Positions 20,086 to 30,741 of a DNA stretch of 64,000 bases are shown here, piece by piece. The notes beneath the pieces are model-generated. The model saw nothing but the letters and a program-made list of their open reading frames with translations. It was not told the DNA's origin and searched no databases. The translations under genes and the position numbers were made by a program. The DNA comes from Agarophyton chilense. Taxonomy: Eukaryota > Rhodophyta > Florideophyceae > Gracilariales > Gracilariaceae. Within the stretch, counting starts at the first letter, position 1. Every line of letters starts with the position of its first letter. The stretch is taken from contig JARGXX010000073.1 in assembly GCA_030374765.1 (NCBI GenBank), positions 124,001-188,000 on the forward strand, given 5' to 3'.

Positions 20086-22194
20086 GGAGAAGCTAATGTA
20101 ACAATATAGAAGAAAACATTTAGTATAGAACGTTCATTAGTTAGTAATACTGAGTCGTTATAGTTGTTTACGGTACACTACGGTCATGCGGCACTATTAT
20201 AGACGTTAGCTACTTATGACTTATACGTTTAGGCTCTAGTACGAATTGCTAGCTTGTAAAAACTATACAAGCTGCAGAACGAACAGAACACGTACTACCT
20301 CCAAGCCTACAAGTAAAGCTCCTGCCCCCGCTTGCTCTCCCGGCCGGGGCACCAAGCGGAACGCGTTTACAGTACTCTCTTTTTTCTATTTTTCTGCATA
20401 TGTGCGCAAATGCGAGCATCCTCACACTAACGTATACGATTTCGTTCCTCTTGAAGTATTGCAGCACTTGCAATGAGATGCATATCCATCTAAGAGGATC
20501 ATTATTTTCTGAGATTTTCTCCTGAAACGTATGGTTTCATCAACAAATTTCTTCACTCGCCTAAAGAAATTTTTCTGTCGACTTCGGCTTTTTCCCAGTA
20601 CACACAACAGAAATTAGAAAGCATAAACGTTGATAGCGTTTCAATTGACCTGTCCGCACGTTTGCGATACTTAGAATACTTCACAGACAGGAAAGCAAGA
20701 GGGCTCCAAGTGAGTGCCTCTGCAAAAACTACCTGCAATATAGTCAGGTATCGTGAGTTTTTTGTGCATAAGCTCCACAGAATTGCTGTGACCTTGAAAA
20801 TAAAACTATTGATTTTTTCCTTGAACGCGACGCAGCGTTCATGGAAAAGCAAGTATCATAGATGGTAAACATTGCTCAGAAGATCTGATCTGGTACTTTT
20901 TGTAAATTGTTTTCAATCTGACTCTCTTCAAAAACTTGCATAAAAATACATTTTCTAGCCCATCATCTATGAGGAGTTTTTCTTTTTTGTAGTGGTAAGG
21001 AACAAACATGGTGCCTTACGAAATCTTTGAAACATTTTCTGGATAGAAGCATTCTATGAAGAAAAAGGAAAGAAATTGATTGCTTTAGAACGTTGTTTTC
21101 TGCTGTGGTAAACATTGTCGGTCTACTTCGACAACTTGAACTGTTCTTTAGTTTTCATTGGCTGTGTAAATGTTGATACGTTGCGTATGGCACTTGTACT
21201 TCTCAGAACATTTCATGACCACGTTGGTGTTTTCACGGAGGTCAAATAAGGCATCCGCAATTTGTTGGCAATTGGTGCCTTGGTTTGGAGCCTGCACTCG
21301 TTTTGACCGCATGAAAGCTCCTGAACCAAACCGCGATTGGCGTTAAGAGCGCGTAAAAGTCTTAGGAGAATTAGAGAGGATGTTTATACCGCAGAAGACG
21401 AAACATAGGTTTAAAAGCAAGGAAAGAGAGCCAAATCGAATGGGGCTATAAGAATTTAAAGCATATGAGCCGTTTCGAAGTTATAAGAGTTTAACGATTC
21501 ACGTATTATCAGTACTTGAGAACTGTGGATAATTTTAAGAGCTAGACCGACCCAATTTGGTGTACCGGCGCCGATTCGGTGCACCTAATGATACCGATGC
21601 AAGTAACTTTCGTTTCTGAACAAATTAAATCGCTAAAACACCAAACTTGTAGATTTCATCTTGTGATTCATAGATTTGGGTGGGACTTCAGAATGTTCAT
21701 TTTCTTTCATTGCCTGCGGAAATCGAGGTATCAACGCTTGCCTCCATGAGATGATTCATTGAGCCGAAAACCAATTTCGCAGATCTTTGTTACGTTGGTC
21801 GCCATTTTCGGCTGTTTTCGCAGAACAGAAATTATGTATGAAGGCAAGAAAAGAGCTTGAGCTCTCTCGCTCTGGAAAGTACATTATCACAAAGTCCTCC
21901 GTTGTCTTTCATTTGGGGGTTTTAAACCTTGTGGGAGCGCTTTCTTGCATATTGATTGGCTACCTATTTTTTGCTCCTACAGAGAAAACTCGTTCGCTGG
22001 ATTTTGGGGTGCAATATCACGCCCGACCTAAATCGTGACTAAAGATTTTGTGTGTGGCGAAAACTGTTGGTAAATGATTTCTGGATGCATCCAGTACAGT
22101 CGTACCAACGGTACACAAGATATTCTAAAAACTGTTTTTGAGTTCCTGCTCAACGCAGTCACTTTAGGTCTCTTGCCTCTAAATACGAAGTTAG
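20086..22194. other. AT-rich intergenic region
   Basis: No gene supported. Contains CA/TA-poor unique-looking DNA, one short hairpin (stem GGTGTACCG at 21559-21567 with CGGTGCACC at 21577-21585), and a short hydrophobic frame around 21838-22038 that lacks other support. The 3' end of the catalase transcript should lie near 22050-22194. Confidence 0.5.
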
Positions 22195-23766
22195 TTACTC
22201 GCTCAACTCCGCAGCACGACGGCGCACGTCGTTCATGGTGCAACGCGCCGCCTTGGCAACCGCCTTGCCGTAGCTCTCGTCCGCCTTGAAGAAGTGGGCG
22301 CACATCGTGTGTCGCACCCCCTCATCGCGCACCTTTCCTAGATCCGCGGCTATGTTGCCCACCAGCGCCTCCCGATTGCGCGGCGAGAACCGCCGGAACG
22401 TCTCACCGGCCTGCGCGAAGTTGGCTGTCTTCTCGATGGATTTCTGCACAGTTGCGCCGCAGAGCGGCGAGCTCGAGTACAGGTATGCTGGATCCGCCGC
22501 GTAAGTGCCGGGGCGCGTGCTCGGCTCGTAGTTGACCGAACCGTTCCAGGCGTGGCCGTACGCCATCACGCCGTCCTGGTTGTATGTGCGCACGCGCGTC
22601 ATCGGTTGATTCACCGGCAGCTGATGGAAGTTGTTAGAGCCCAGCCGGTGCGTTTGCGACTCGTGATACGACAGCAGCCGGCCTTGCAGCAACCGGTCCT
22701 CCGATGGCTCGATGGCACCGGGCAGAAAGTTGCCCGGATCGAATGCTGATTGCTCAGAAAACAGGAAGAAGTTGTCCGGCACGCGAGTCAGCGTCATGCG
22801 CCCAACCACAGTAAGAGGGAATTGGTGCTCGGGCCAGTCCTTGGTGGCGTCCAGCGGGTCAAAGTCCAGCTCGTCCATGCGCTCCGGCGCCAGCGTCTGG
22901 ATGGCCAGATCCCACGCCGGCAGATCGCCGCGCCCGATGGCACTGTACAGATCTGCCGTAGCGTGCGAAAAGTCGGTAGCTTGCGTGCGCGCTGCGTCTG
23001 CGCGCGACAGATTGCGCACACCCTGTACGCTGATCCACTTAACTTTGACGTATGTCACGTGGCGCGTGGCGTTCACAAACTTGTACGCGTGTACCGAGTG
23101 CCCGTTCATGAAGCGGTAGTTGGCGGGGATGCCGGCATCTGAGTACAAGAAAGAAAGCATGTTCGTGGCCTGTCCGCCAAGTGCGGCAAAGAAGTCGAAG
23201 AAGCGGTTGGGGTCCTGCGCGTTAGTCACAGGGTCCGGCTTGAGCGAGTGTACCATGTCGGGAAACTTGATGTGGTCGCGGATGAAGAACACCGGCAGAT
23301 GGTTGCCGACCAGGTCCCAGTTGCCCTCTTCGGTCTTGAACTTGACGGCAAATCCGCGTGGATCGCGCACTGTCTCGGGCGATCCACGGCCATGAATAAC
23401 GGTAGAGAAGCGCACGAAAGTCTCCGTCTCCTTGCCCGGCTCGAACAGGCGCGCGGCGGTGAGGTGAGGGAGCGCAATCGTGGCGCGAAACACACCATGA
23501 GCGCCGGCGCCTCGTGCATGCACAACGCGCTCTGCTATGCGCTCATGATTGAAGCGACGTAATTTCTCCAACGTATACACGTCCTGCAGGAGCAAAGGAC
23601 CGCGCACCGTCGCCGCTTGAGAGTGCAAATTTGATCCTGCGCGACGCCCTGTCTCGCCAGTCAGCGTTGCAGGGCCATCGTCGGCCGCCGCACGCTGCGC
23701 GAACTGCAGACAGAGCGCGAGTGTGAGCGCTAAGGTGAGCGCCGGGATTGTGTTGTATTGCGGCAT
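22195..23766 (-). CDS. Catalase (haem, monofunctional), predicted secretory
   Basis: 523-residue intronless protein beginning with ATG at 23766. Breaks hydrogen peroxide down to water and oxygen. An N-terminal hydrophobic segment (about residues 8-28, ALTLALTLALCLQFAQRAAA) looks like a cleavable signal peptide. The catalase core follows: distal His83 in VVHARG, Asn155 in DLVGNHLPVFFIRD, and the haem-ligand Tyr367 in RLLSYHESQTHRLG with Arg363 one turn before. Length is that of a small-subunit catalase. There is no peroxisomal SKL-type C-terminus (it ends AAELSE), so export, vacuole or ER is more likely than peroxisome. The gene is clearly more GC-rich than its AT-rich flanks and resembles bacterial small-subunit catalases, which could reflect transfer, though this needs a tree. 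Looks intact. Confidence 0.96.
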   Translation of the reverse strand: MPQYNTIPALTLALTLALCLQFAQRAAADDGPATLTGETGRRAGSNLHSQAATVRGPLLLQDVYTLEKLRRFNHERIAERVVHARGAGAHGVFRATIALPHLTAARLFEPGKETETFVRFSTVIHGRGSPETVRDPRGFAVKFKTEEGNWDLVGNHLPVFFIRDHIKFPDMVHSLKPDPVTNAQDPNRFFDFFAALGGQATNMLSFLYSDAGIPANYRFMNGHSVHAYKFVNATRHVTYVKVKWISVQGVRNLSRADAARTQATDFSHATADLYSAIGRGDLPAWDLAIQTLAPERMDELDFDPLDATKDWPEHQFPLTVVGRMTLTRVPDNFFLFSEQSAFDPGNFLPGAIEPSEDRLLQGRLLSYHESQTHRLGSNNFHQLPVNQPMTRVRTYNQDGVMAYGHAWNGSVNYEPSTRPGTYAADPAYLYSSSPLCGATVQKSIEKTANFAQAGETFRRFSPRNREALVGNIAADLGKVRDEGVRHTMCAHFFKADESYGKAVAKAARCTMNDVRRRAAELSE

Positions 23767-24798
23767 GGCGGTTGTTGTGGCGGTGCGATGGTATGGCTAG
23801 GAGAGATAGGGGGCGAGAAAGGCGCGGCGTAATCAGTTACAAAGTGATGGCGACGGCGCTTTATAGCGCCCTGGCGACGCGGGCGCTGGTTGTACATGGT
23901 GGGGTGTGGAATGTAGGTTGCCGTTCATAGCTGTTATGTGAGGTGTCATGGTCTTGGCGTGTAGTGACCCTGTACGAGTTGAATGCGCTTTCAACGTAGT
24001 GATGCTGTAGGTGGGCATCAACCTCTTGTCGCTGGCCGGTGGAGAGCCGCAGAGCCCTAATCCCTCGACCTCAAGGTGATGGTGCGACAAGCCGCAAATG
24101 CGGGTGTGCAAGTGGATGACAAGGCTGTGCATTGCGCTCTGCGTTTTGATTGCAAATCGAGATTGCGTCATAGGCGCCGTGTAACTTAACAGACCACGGC
24201 GCGTGACACGGCGCGCCGGGTAGCCGGTTGGTACGCTTTGTAGATACGACCAACGTCGGCCCTTGCGCATGACATCCGAAAAGGAAACAGCGCTCAACTA
24301 CCTACTGCTGCTTTCAGCGCCTGTTCCCGCGTTGGGCCTCAGCCCAGCCCGCATTCGCAACGCACCACGTGCCCTAGATATCATGTGTACTGCCCGACTT
24401 ACCTGTTACGAAGCTGCACTTCCGCCCCTATAGAACACTAACTTGTCTACTGTATGACCAAGTACATATGGTATACAGTCTCCGCAACTCTATATTCAAG
24501 CCCAACAAAGCAAAAACCCAATCCTACTGTGCGCGTGACAGAAGTACCTTGTGTATACCCCACTACCCACCTTCAAGAGCATTAAAGATATTCCAAACAC
24601 AGTGCTTACTCGGAATTTATTTTCGCCAGTTCGTTCTTAGCTGACATCAGGATACAAAGAGACAAGTTTTACTCCGTTCCAAAAAAAGCATTCAAATAAG
24701 ATATTAAAACAACAACCCTAAATATTTGCCTGGAACAAAGGCTTTCTCTCTAGTCAGTTCGTATTTCCGGGCGCCATCTTTCGATGTGACGCTGTGGG
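23767..24798. other. Region upstream of the catalase gene
   Basis: Holds the catalase promoter; GC-rich to about 24300 and AT-rich beyond. Open frames on the minus strand (23833-24297) have no recognisable content. Composition changes gradually, so the GC-rich island extends some 500 bases beyond the coding region. Confidence 0.5.
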
Positions 24799-24802
24799 CT
24801 AG

Positions 24803-24834
24803 TGTCTATACGACCACTGACCTCATATGAGGCC
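24803..24834 (+). repeat. Left terminal repeat and subterminal palindrome of the piggyBac element
   Basis: TGTCTATACGACC then the 12-base perfect palindrome CCTCATATGAGG at 24821-24832. Confidence 0.75.
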
Positions 24835-25005
24835 AAAATTACAACATCGATAATTTTTGTAAACTTTGTCAATTTCCTTACCTTTTTGTGCCTAGACGTT
24901 ATCAACACTCTCTTCTTCTCTGGCCTCAATCTCAAAGATCACGAAAGATCGTCCATCCCCTGTAAACGCATCATCTTTACTTCATTCTTTCATAATTTCT
25001 CAAAT

Positions 25006-27132
25006 ATGTCATTATCTATTGATCATCGTCGTGTAGTGGGAAAGAGGGTGCATACCCGCGCAAGTCTCACAACATCAGAGAACGACTGTAAATAATTCTT
25101 TGGAACGCAGTGGAAAACAAAACTAGTCAGCGGAATTGTTACAAAAGTGGAAGTTGTTGTCAAAAATAATCGGAGACACACTTTTGTCACGATAAACTTC
25201 AAGCTACCTGGTCGCGAGAAAAAATGCACTCTCAAACTTTGCAACGTAAAAGCCGGTGATCATGTCACGGTTCAATAAACTGCTCAACAAGACATCAATT
25301 CCAACGTGAAGGTAAATGGTGCTGCTATTACTAATAAAGTTTCGAACATTGAAGTGCAAAATACTGTCAAGGATGGCGATCAATGTCACACAATGAATCC
25401 GTTGAGCGCTTCTACTGTGACAAAAAGTGACACGCAAGACAGCTTTGTGTAAGTTCATTCGACGAAATGGACAACTGAAAATGTATCCTTGACTCTGAAT
25501 GGTCCAGTGCAAATGCATCAATGGAAAGTACCCGGACCTGTTGGAGATTTTATCTCCGCCATTCATGCACCTTCGGGAATCTTTCCATACGATTTCTTCA
25601 TGTGGATATTTCCTGTAGCTCATTTGGAAAAAATAGTTCGATCTATCAACTCTCGACTGGAAGTAAAAGGCTTAAAGCAGATTATAGGAGGTGAAATTTT
25701 GAAATTTTTCAGTTTGCCGGTGTTAATGACACGCTTCGAGTTTTCAAATAGAAGATCGATTTGGTCTAAAGACACTTTTTCTAAATATGTCGAATCTCCG
25801 CAGCTCGGTAAGATCATGTCACGAAATCGGGTTGAACATATAAGGCAATTCATCGCTTTGAGTGGCTCTGAAAACTATCAAAAATCAGAAGAATGCAGAT
25901 GGTTATGCATTTCTGAGTTTTTGAAAGCTATAAATGACCATGGGAAAGCGTTCTTAACTCCGTCACACACTTTGTGCGTGGACGAAAGTATGTCACGTTG
26001 GTATGTACTTGGAGGAAACTGGATTGAAATTGGACTTCCACACTACAATCCTCTTGATAGGAAACCTGAAAATGGTTGTGAATTAAAGACAGTGTGTTGT
26101 GGAAGAAGTGGAATTATTCTCAAAATAGAAATCACGATGGGAGCTACGCAACCAGACGTACAGCCGTTTGAATCAGAACATGCACATGGAACCGCTGTTT
26201 TAATGAGACTTGTTGAAAATTGGTTGGCAACTGATCGTATTGTTTGTGCCGATTCATATTTTGCATCTGTTGAAACCGCTAAAGAACTCTTAAAAAAGAG
26301 GAACGCGATTTCTTGGGGTCGTAAAAACAGCCACCAGAAGGTTTTCTATGAAACATCTTTCCGAACATACGAAAACGGCACGAGGCCAGCACGTGTCAAT
26401 TGTCTCGAAACTGCCTGAATTGGATCGAAAGTTAATGTCTGTGCTGGGGGTGGAACGCGAGAGGAGAAATTTCATCAGCACTTGTAACAGTACCCAACCA
26501 GGAACTCCCATTTCTCGTGAAAGATGGAGGACAACTGATGGAATAACAAAGAAAATCCGCTTTCTATTGCTATTCCAGAAGTTTGTGAGGAGTACTATTC
26601 TTGTTGTTCAAGAATTGATAGGCATAAAAGGTCTCGTCAAGATGATCTGAATATGGAAAAGAAGTTTGAAGTGAAAGAATGGTCTTTCAGAGTGAATACT
26701 TCTTTGCTGGCAATGTGCGTGGTTGATGCTTGGAATTTTTACAAGGTTGCATACGGAAACACATTGAATCTTACACTGCATAATTTCTATTTTAATCTCG
26801 CAGACGGATTAATAGATAACAACTGGGATGCTATTCGAACTATGAAATGTAAACGTAAGGAGGAAGATGAAATAGAAAACCCATACATGGCTGGAACCGG
26901 CATTCATATAATGGAGACCAATCGAAAGTGAAGGAAATTGGATGGTTTTTTGACGTCTCAAACATATCAAGGACGATGCAAAGTGTGCAAGACCACTTAC
27001 AAATCCAAATTTGTTTGTTCAGAATGCAAAAAGTACAGTGATATGGATGTTTATATATGTCACAGTGGAACCGGTCGGGAGTGTTTTAGAGATCATCTGC
27101 GAGAGATTCATCAAATTTCGAGCAACATTTAG
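25006..27132 (+). pseudogene. piggyBac-type (DDE_Tnp_1_7) transposase, broken
   Basis: Most of the coding sequence is in one frame. An N-terminal part (25006-25490) has in-frame TAA codons at 25093, 25276 and 25450 but still reads as protein (FVTINFKLPGREKKCTLKL). The nuclease domain starts in the open stretch 25489-26418: first Asp in CVDESMSRWY, then IGLPHY, DRKPENGCE, second Asp in VCADSYFAS. The frame changes near 26420 and returns near 26540, with RERRNFIST in the middle piece. The third Asp is in CVVDAWNFY (26653-26931). A TGA at 26929 precedes the C-terminal Cys-rich domain (CKVCKTTYKSKFVCSECKK, then CHSGTGRECF). The arrangement matches piggyBac-derived proteins known from oomycetes and algae. 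Dead copy. Confidence 0.88.
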
Positions 27133-27616
27133 TCAACAACACTGACGTTCGTGTGTCAACATGCGTTTTTAAGGCTTTTTAGAGGCATCTTTTAAAAGTA
27201 TAAAGCAAAAGTTCCAAATGCCTTAAGCCCCCTACTAATTCAATCCGCGTTATTCAACTTGCTAGATATATTATGGTCTCTGACGAAACAATCCCTTTAG
27301 CAGATGTCACCTTATTATGTCTGCTGTTCAAGTGGACGCAAATGCGTTCTTAGACCATAATAATTTTTAGAATTAGTCGAGCTCCCGGAGAAGTTTTCGA
27401 TTTACACTGAACTCAGCGAGGTTTGAACTCTGTTTTTATCAGTCTCCGAGCGGTCGTGAAACTACTGAGCTGCTGTTACTGAAGACAACTGTCTAAGGAA
27501 TGTACTTTAAAGCAGGAGGAACATGGTTAGAAAATTATTTTTTTACTTAGAAAATAGAATACGCCGCTGTAGTATGTAAACCAGCGACTTTTACTAATTT
27601 TTTCGAAAATAGAACT

Positions 27617-27674
27617 GGCTTCATATGAGGCCAAGCTGGCCTCATGTGAGGCCAATCCTCCGGGCGTGTAGACA
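27617..27674 (-). repeat. Right terminal repeat and two subterminal palindromes of the piggyBac element
   Basis: GGCTTCATATGAGGCC (27617-27632) and GGCCTCATGTGAGGCC (27638-27653), followed by the terminal CGTGTAGACA (27665-27674). Confidence 0.75.
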
Positions 27675-27678
27675 CTAG

Positions 27679-29760
27679 ACTTTACAGTAAACTTCGGCGA
27701 ACATAAGCCTTTTCCGTTTCTAAATGGCCCAGATAGATGAAATGAGATAAAAATTGATGGACAATGCCCTTCAAGGGGGGTTCTTCCCAGGACTTAGAGA
27801 TATCGCTCGCTTGAAGACTAGCTTGGGCTATGATAAGCTATACCGCTATTGCGTGCTGACGGCCGGCTAGGACCGAAAGTGCACACTGGTGGAACACGTG
27901 GACTGCACGGATGCCGACGCTCGAGTGCGAGGAGTGCCACACGTGGCCCGGATTGTACCTAATGGTTAGAATTATATAGTAATTTTTAGTATTTATTTAG
28001 CTACGCTATCGCTATTTAGTGTCTATTTTTCGGGCGCGCGCCCACTGTCAGGGGCCGCGCGCCACACTACTTAGGAGGTTGAGCACTGCTCCTTAGTAAA
28101 CACCCTCTTGGGAGACCAAGGACGGAGTCTTGGCTCTGATCTTTTCGCCTTCGGCGCGTCTTCACCGCATACTGCGTGAGCGCCCGTTGCACGTTAGTTC
28201 TTCCACCCCTCTCTCAACTAGAGTGCTACCACCACCGTGGGTTCATATTTAATCGCCGACACTTGTCGTAGTCTCGCCCCGGTATAGGGTTTCGCCCCCG
28301 TTTTCCTCTTGTTCTCCTTTTTGACTCTCGTGAGTGGCCGCCTCATTCACCCCGCTCGTCCACCTCATACGAGTGTTTCCTCGCTTCTTTTCCGACAATC
28401 GCCGTGATACCGCTCCGCCTAGGATTGGTCCCACCCCGGACTGTGCCGTGCTCACCTAAACACTCTAGGTATATCCCGCCGGATTGGCCTCGGTCTTACA
28501 CCCGACTTCGTCGTGCCTTTCCAGAGTGGCTCTGTTTCTGTGCTCCGCTGGGACGCGTCTCCTCCGCCTGAGGGGTTTCTCTCAAGAGAGGAAGATCCCG
28601 AAAATCTTCGTGGTGTCTCCGCTCCAGGCGTTGTCCTACAGAAATATTTCGAGAAACCCCTCTTCATCTTGTTTTTTTTAAACCAACGCTGTAGAGCAAC
28701 GCCCAGTTAGGGAATACTTGAAGATGCAACTCATAGAATGAGGGTTGAACCCTCCGAGGGTTATGACTATGATCCCCTCTAAGGTGTGCTGAGGTGGCCC
28801 AGTTTTCTGGTTAGAGTTCGCCTATGAAGAGAAGATTCGGATGGCCCATGGTTGGATTGGCCCCGTGATACGCGTGGCTTAATTTCGGCACTGATTTTCG
28901 GATATTTGTTAGAACGTTGGACTTTTGGGCCCTGACAGTGGGATCTCCACGTGTATGGCCCTGAGCAGGTGTGCACTACTGTAATTAGTAGAGTTTAGTT
29001 AGCGGGCCCTACTTAGGGAGACGAGATCTCACCGTCCGGAGCTCAGAGTAAAGGGGAACCAAGGTTGGTCTTCGATACCTTTAGAGGTTCTTCGTCGCCA
29101 TCGTTTCGGCCTTACAACCCGGAACGGGCTCTGGTTAGCAACGCCTGCGTAGGGACACGACTCCACTTGGAGAGTGCCCACGTTTGGGTTCCGTGCAACC
29201 ACCCCCTTGGGTCCGCTCAGACGACCTGCGTGCACGATACCCCGTGGGGGTTCTGCTTACTTGTTGCGTGCTTTTTGTGTTTCCTTTCGAGGACAGGTTT
29301 TCGCCCCTGTATTGGGTTTCTTTTGTTGTTTCGCCCCTTTTCTGGTTCTCGGGTCCGGTGCCTGTTAGTGCCCGACCCTCGCCCCGTTTTTCCTCTTCGC
29401 CGGATTTTCCCCCATTCTTTGGGATACCCATACCCAATCCCGATCCAACGGTTTCTACCCCTCACCTCCGCCGGCACTTCCGGAATCCCCCGTGGGAATT
29501 ACACCCCACACTACGGGTGGAACGGAGAGTTCTGTCTCTGAGTCTGCCTCCCCCAGGGAGCAAGGCTTCGAACACCTTGAGAGCACTTCCCGTCGCCTGG
29601 TTTTGCTCCACAAACGCAACCAAAGGCTTACTTTAATAGTCACTAAGGGTCAGACACTCCGGATTTGTAATGATGTCTTCTGCCTTCCTACTTCTGCGAT
29701 GATCAGAAGCAGACGTATACAATCTTTACAAGGCTGACCGAGGAAAGGAAATAATAAAGG
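27679..29760. other. Unassigned block, GC-rich from about 27850 to 29650
   Basis: No gene recognised. The part 27950-28230 has an LTR look: an AT-rich run (TAGTAATTTTTAG) beside GC-rich CGGGCGCGCGCCC (about 28031-28043) and later CTACTTAGGAGG. A loosely similar arrangement (GTAATTAGTAGAG, then CCTACTTAGGGAG) recurs at 28980-29025, about 1 kb on. Plus-strand frames at 28513-28677 and 29065-29541 are open but rich in Pro, Arg and Ser as expected from composition. It may be a small non-coding retroelement; no ends or duplicated targets were found. Confidence 0.35.
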
Positions 29761-30739
29761 AATATGTTTTCACTCTATATCGAAAGCTGTAGTTTTGCGG
29801 GAAAGGTTACGCGGCATCACTTGCGGCAGCTTTCCGTTCACTACAGAATCCCAGATCGCCACCAAGTTTTTACAACCGTCACAGGCTTTTATGTCTTTTT
29901 GGGCTTTCTAGACATACCCAGTACCGTTGGTACACACACACCGTGTCCCGACCACGCCGAAGGCGCTTCAACCGGTACAGTGGTCTGAAAGGGGGTGCTC
30001 CGCCCAGTGGCTTATGACGTATTGGATCTGTGTACTGCGGCAAAAGCCTGACAGATTTCGATAATGAATGGGGTCGCACTTCTAGGGGCTATCGCCTCAC
30101 TGGACGCCAGGCGGCAAACACCTCACCTTTTGATGAAGTGAAAGGGCTCGTTGCAAAAGGAAAACAATGCTGTTTTCAGTGTCAATTGTTGGTTTCCGTC
30201 GTCCAAGAGAGAACTCGGAGAAATCGGAGACCTTTTCATAGAGATTCAGAACCTCCAAAATGGAGTTGAAAAGCATTACTGCTCGATAGGTACTACTATG
30301 TGCTTTTAGGTTACTCTAATCGCTGCCTACAGCGTTTAAACAGCACACTAACCAATATATTTATAACAACTAAATTATCTTCCCTAATGCGCCATTTTGG
30401 CTTCCGACGGCAGCGGTGAAATACAGAGTGCAGATCCTACCGGGACTCCATAAAAGTGTGTTCCAGCAATGCTGGAACGCTGTATGCATTACGAGAACCA
30501 CAGTATGGTATGAAAAATAGGGAAATGCGGTGAAATTCGCGATCGGACGCCTTTGTTGCCATTCTCTGATCAACATTACTTGCCGCCGTCGTCCTTTTTT
30601 ATGGTCTTCCAATTACACTAGCAACAATCTTACTTCCACATTTTCTGTTTTCTTCTGCGTCGCTTTCTTCGCAGTGCTCATTAGAATCAAGCACGTATAG
30701 TGTATTATTTCATTAAAAACGGTGACGAACCTTTAAAGG
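29761..30739. other. Intergenic region, nothing recognised
   Basis: Mixed composition with short open frames only (for example plus strand about 30060-30290). No motif, repeat or family similarity was recognised. Confidence 0.45.
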
Positions 30740-30741
30740 TA

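Larger units (their letters stand above)
24803..27674 (+). mobile_element. piggyBac-family DNA transposon flanked by CTAG
   Basis: Element of 2872 bases. Ends are TGTCTATACG on the left and, on the complementary strand, TGTCTACACG on the right (11 of the first 13 bases match). CTAG lies directly outside both ends (24799-24802 and 27675-27678) and is taken as target duplication; canonical piggyBac duplicates TTAA. A palindrome of the type GGCCTCATATGAGGCC occurs once inside the left end and twice inside the right end. The transposase is broken, so the copy is dead. Confidence 0.8.

Noticed and set aside
21838-22038. Small membrane protein gene
   Set aside because: One hydrophobic run in a 66-codon frame in AT-rich DNA, with no homologue recognised and no other support.
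23833-24297. 154-codon minus-strand frame upstream of catalase
   Set aside because: Low-information sequence in GC-rich DNA, overlapped by other open frames, no domain.
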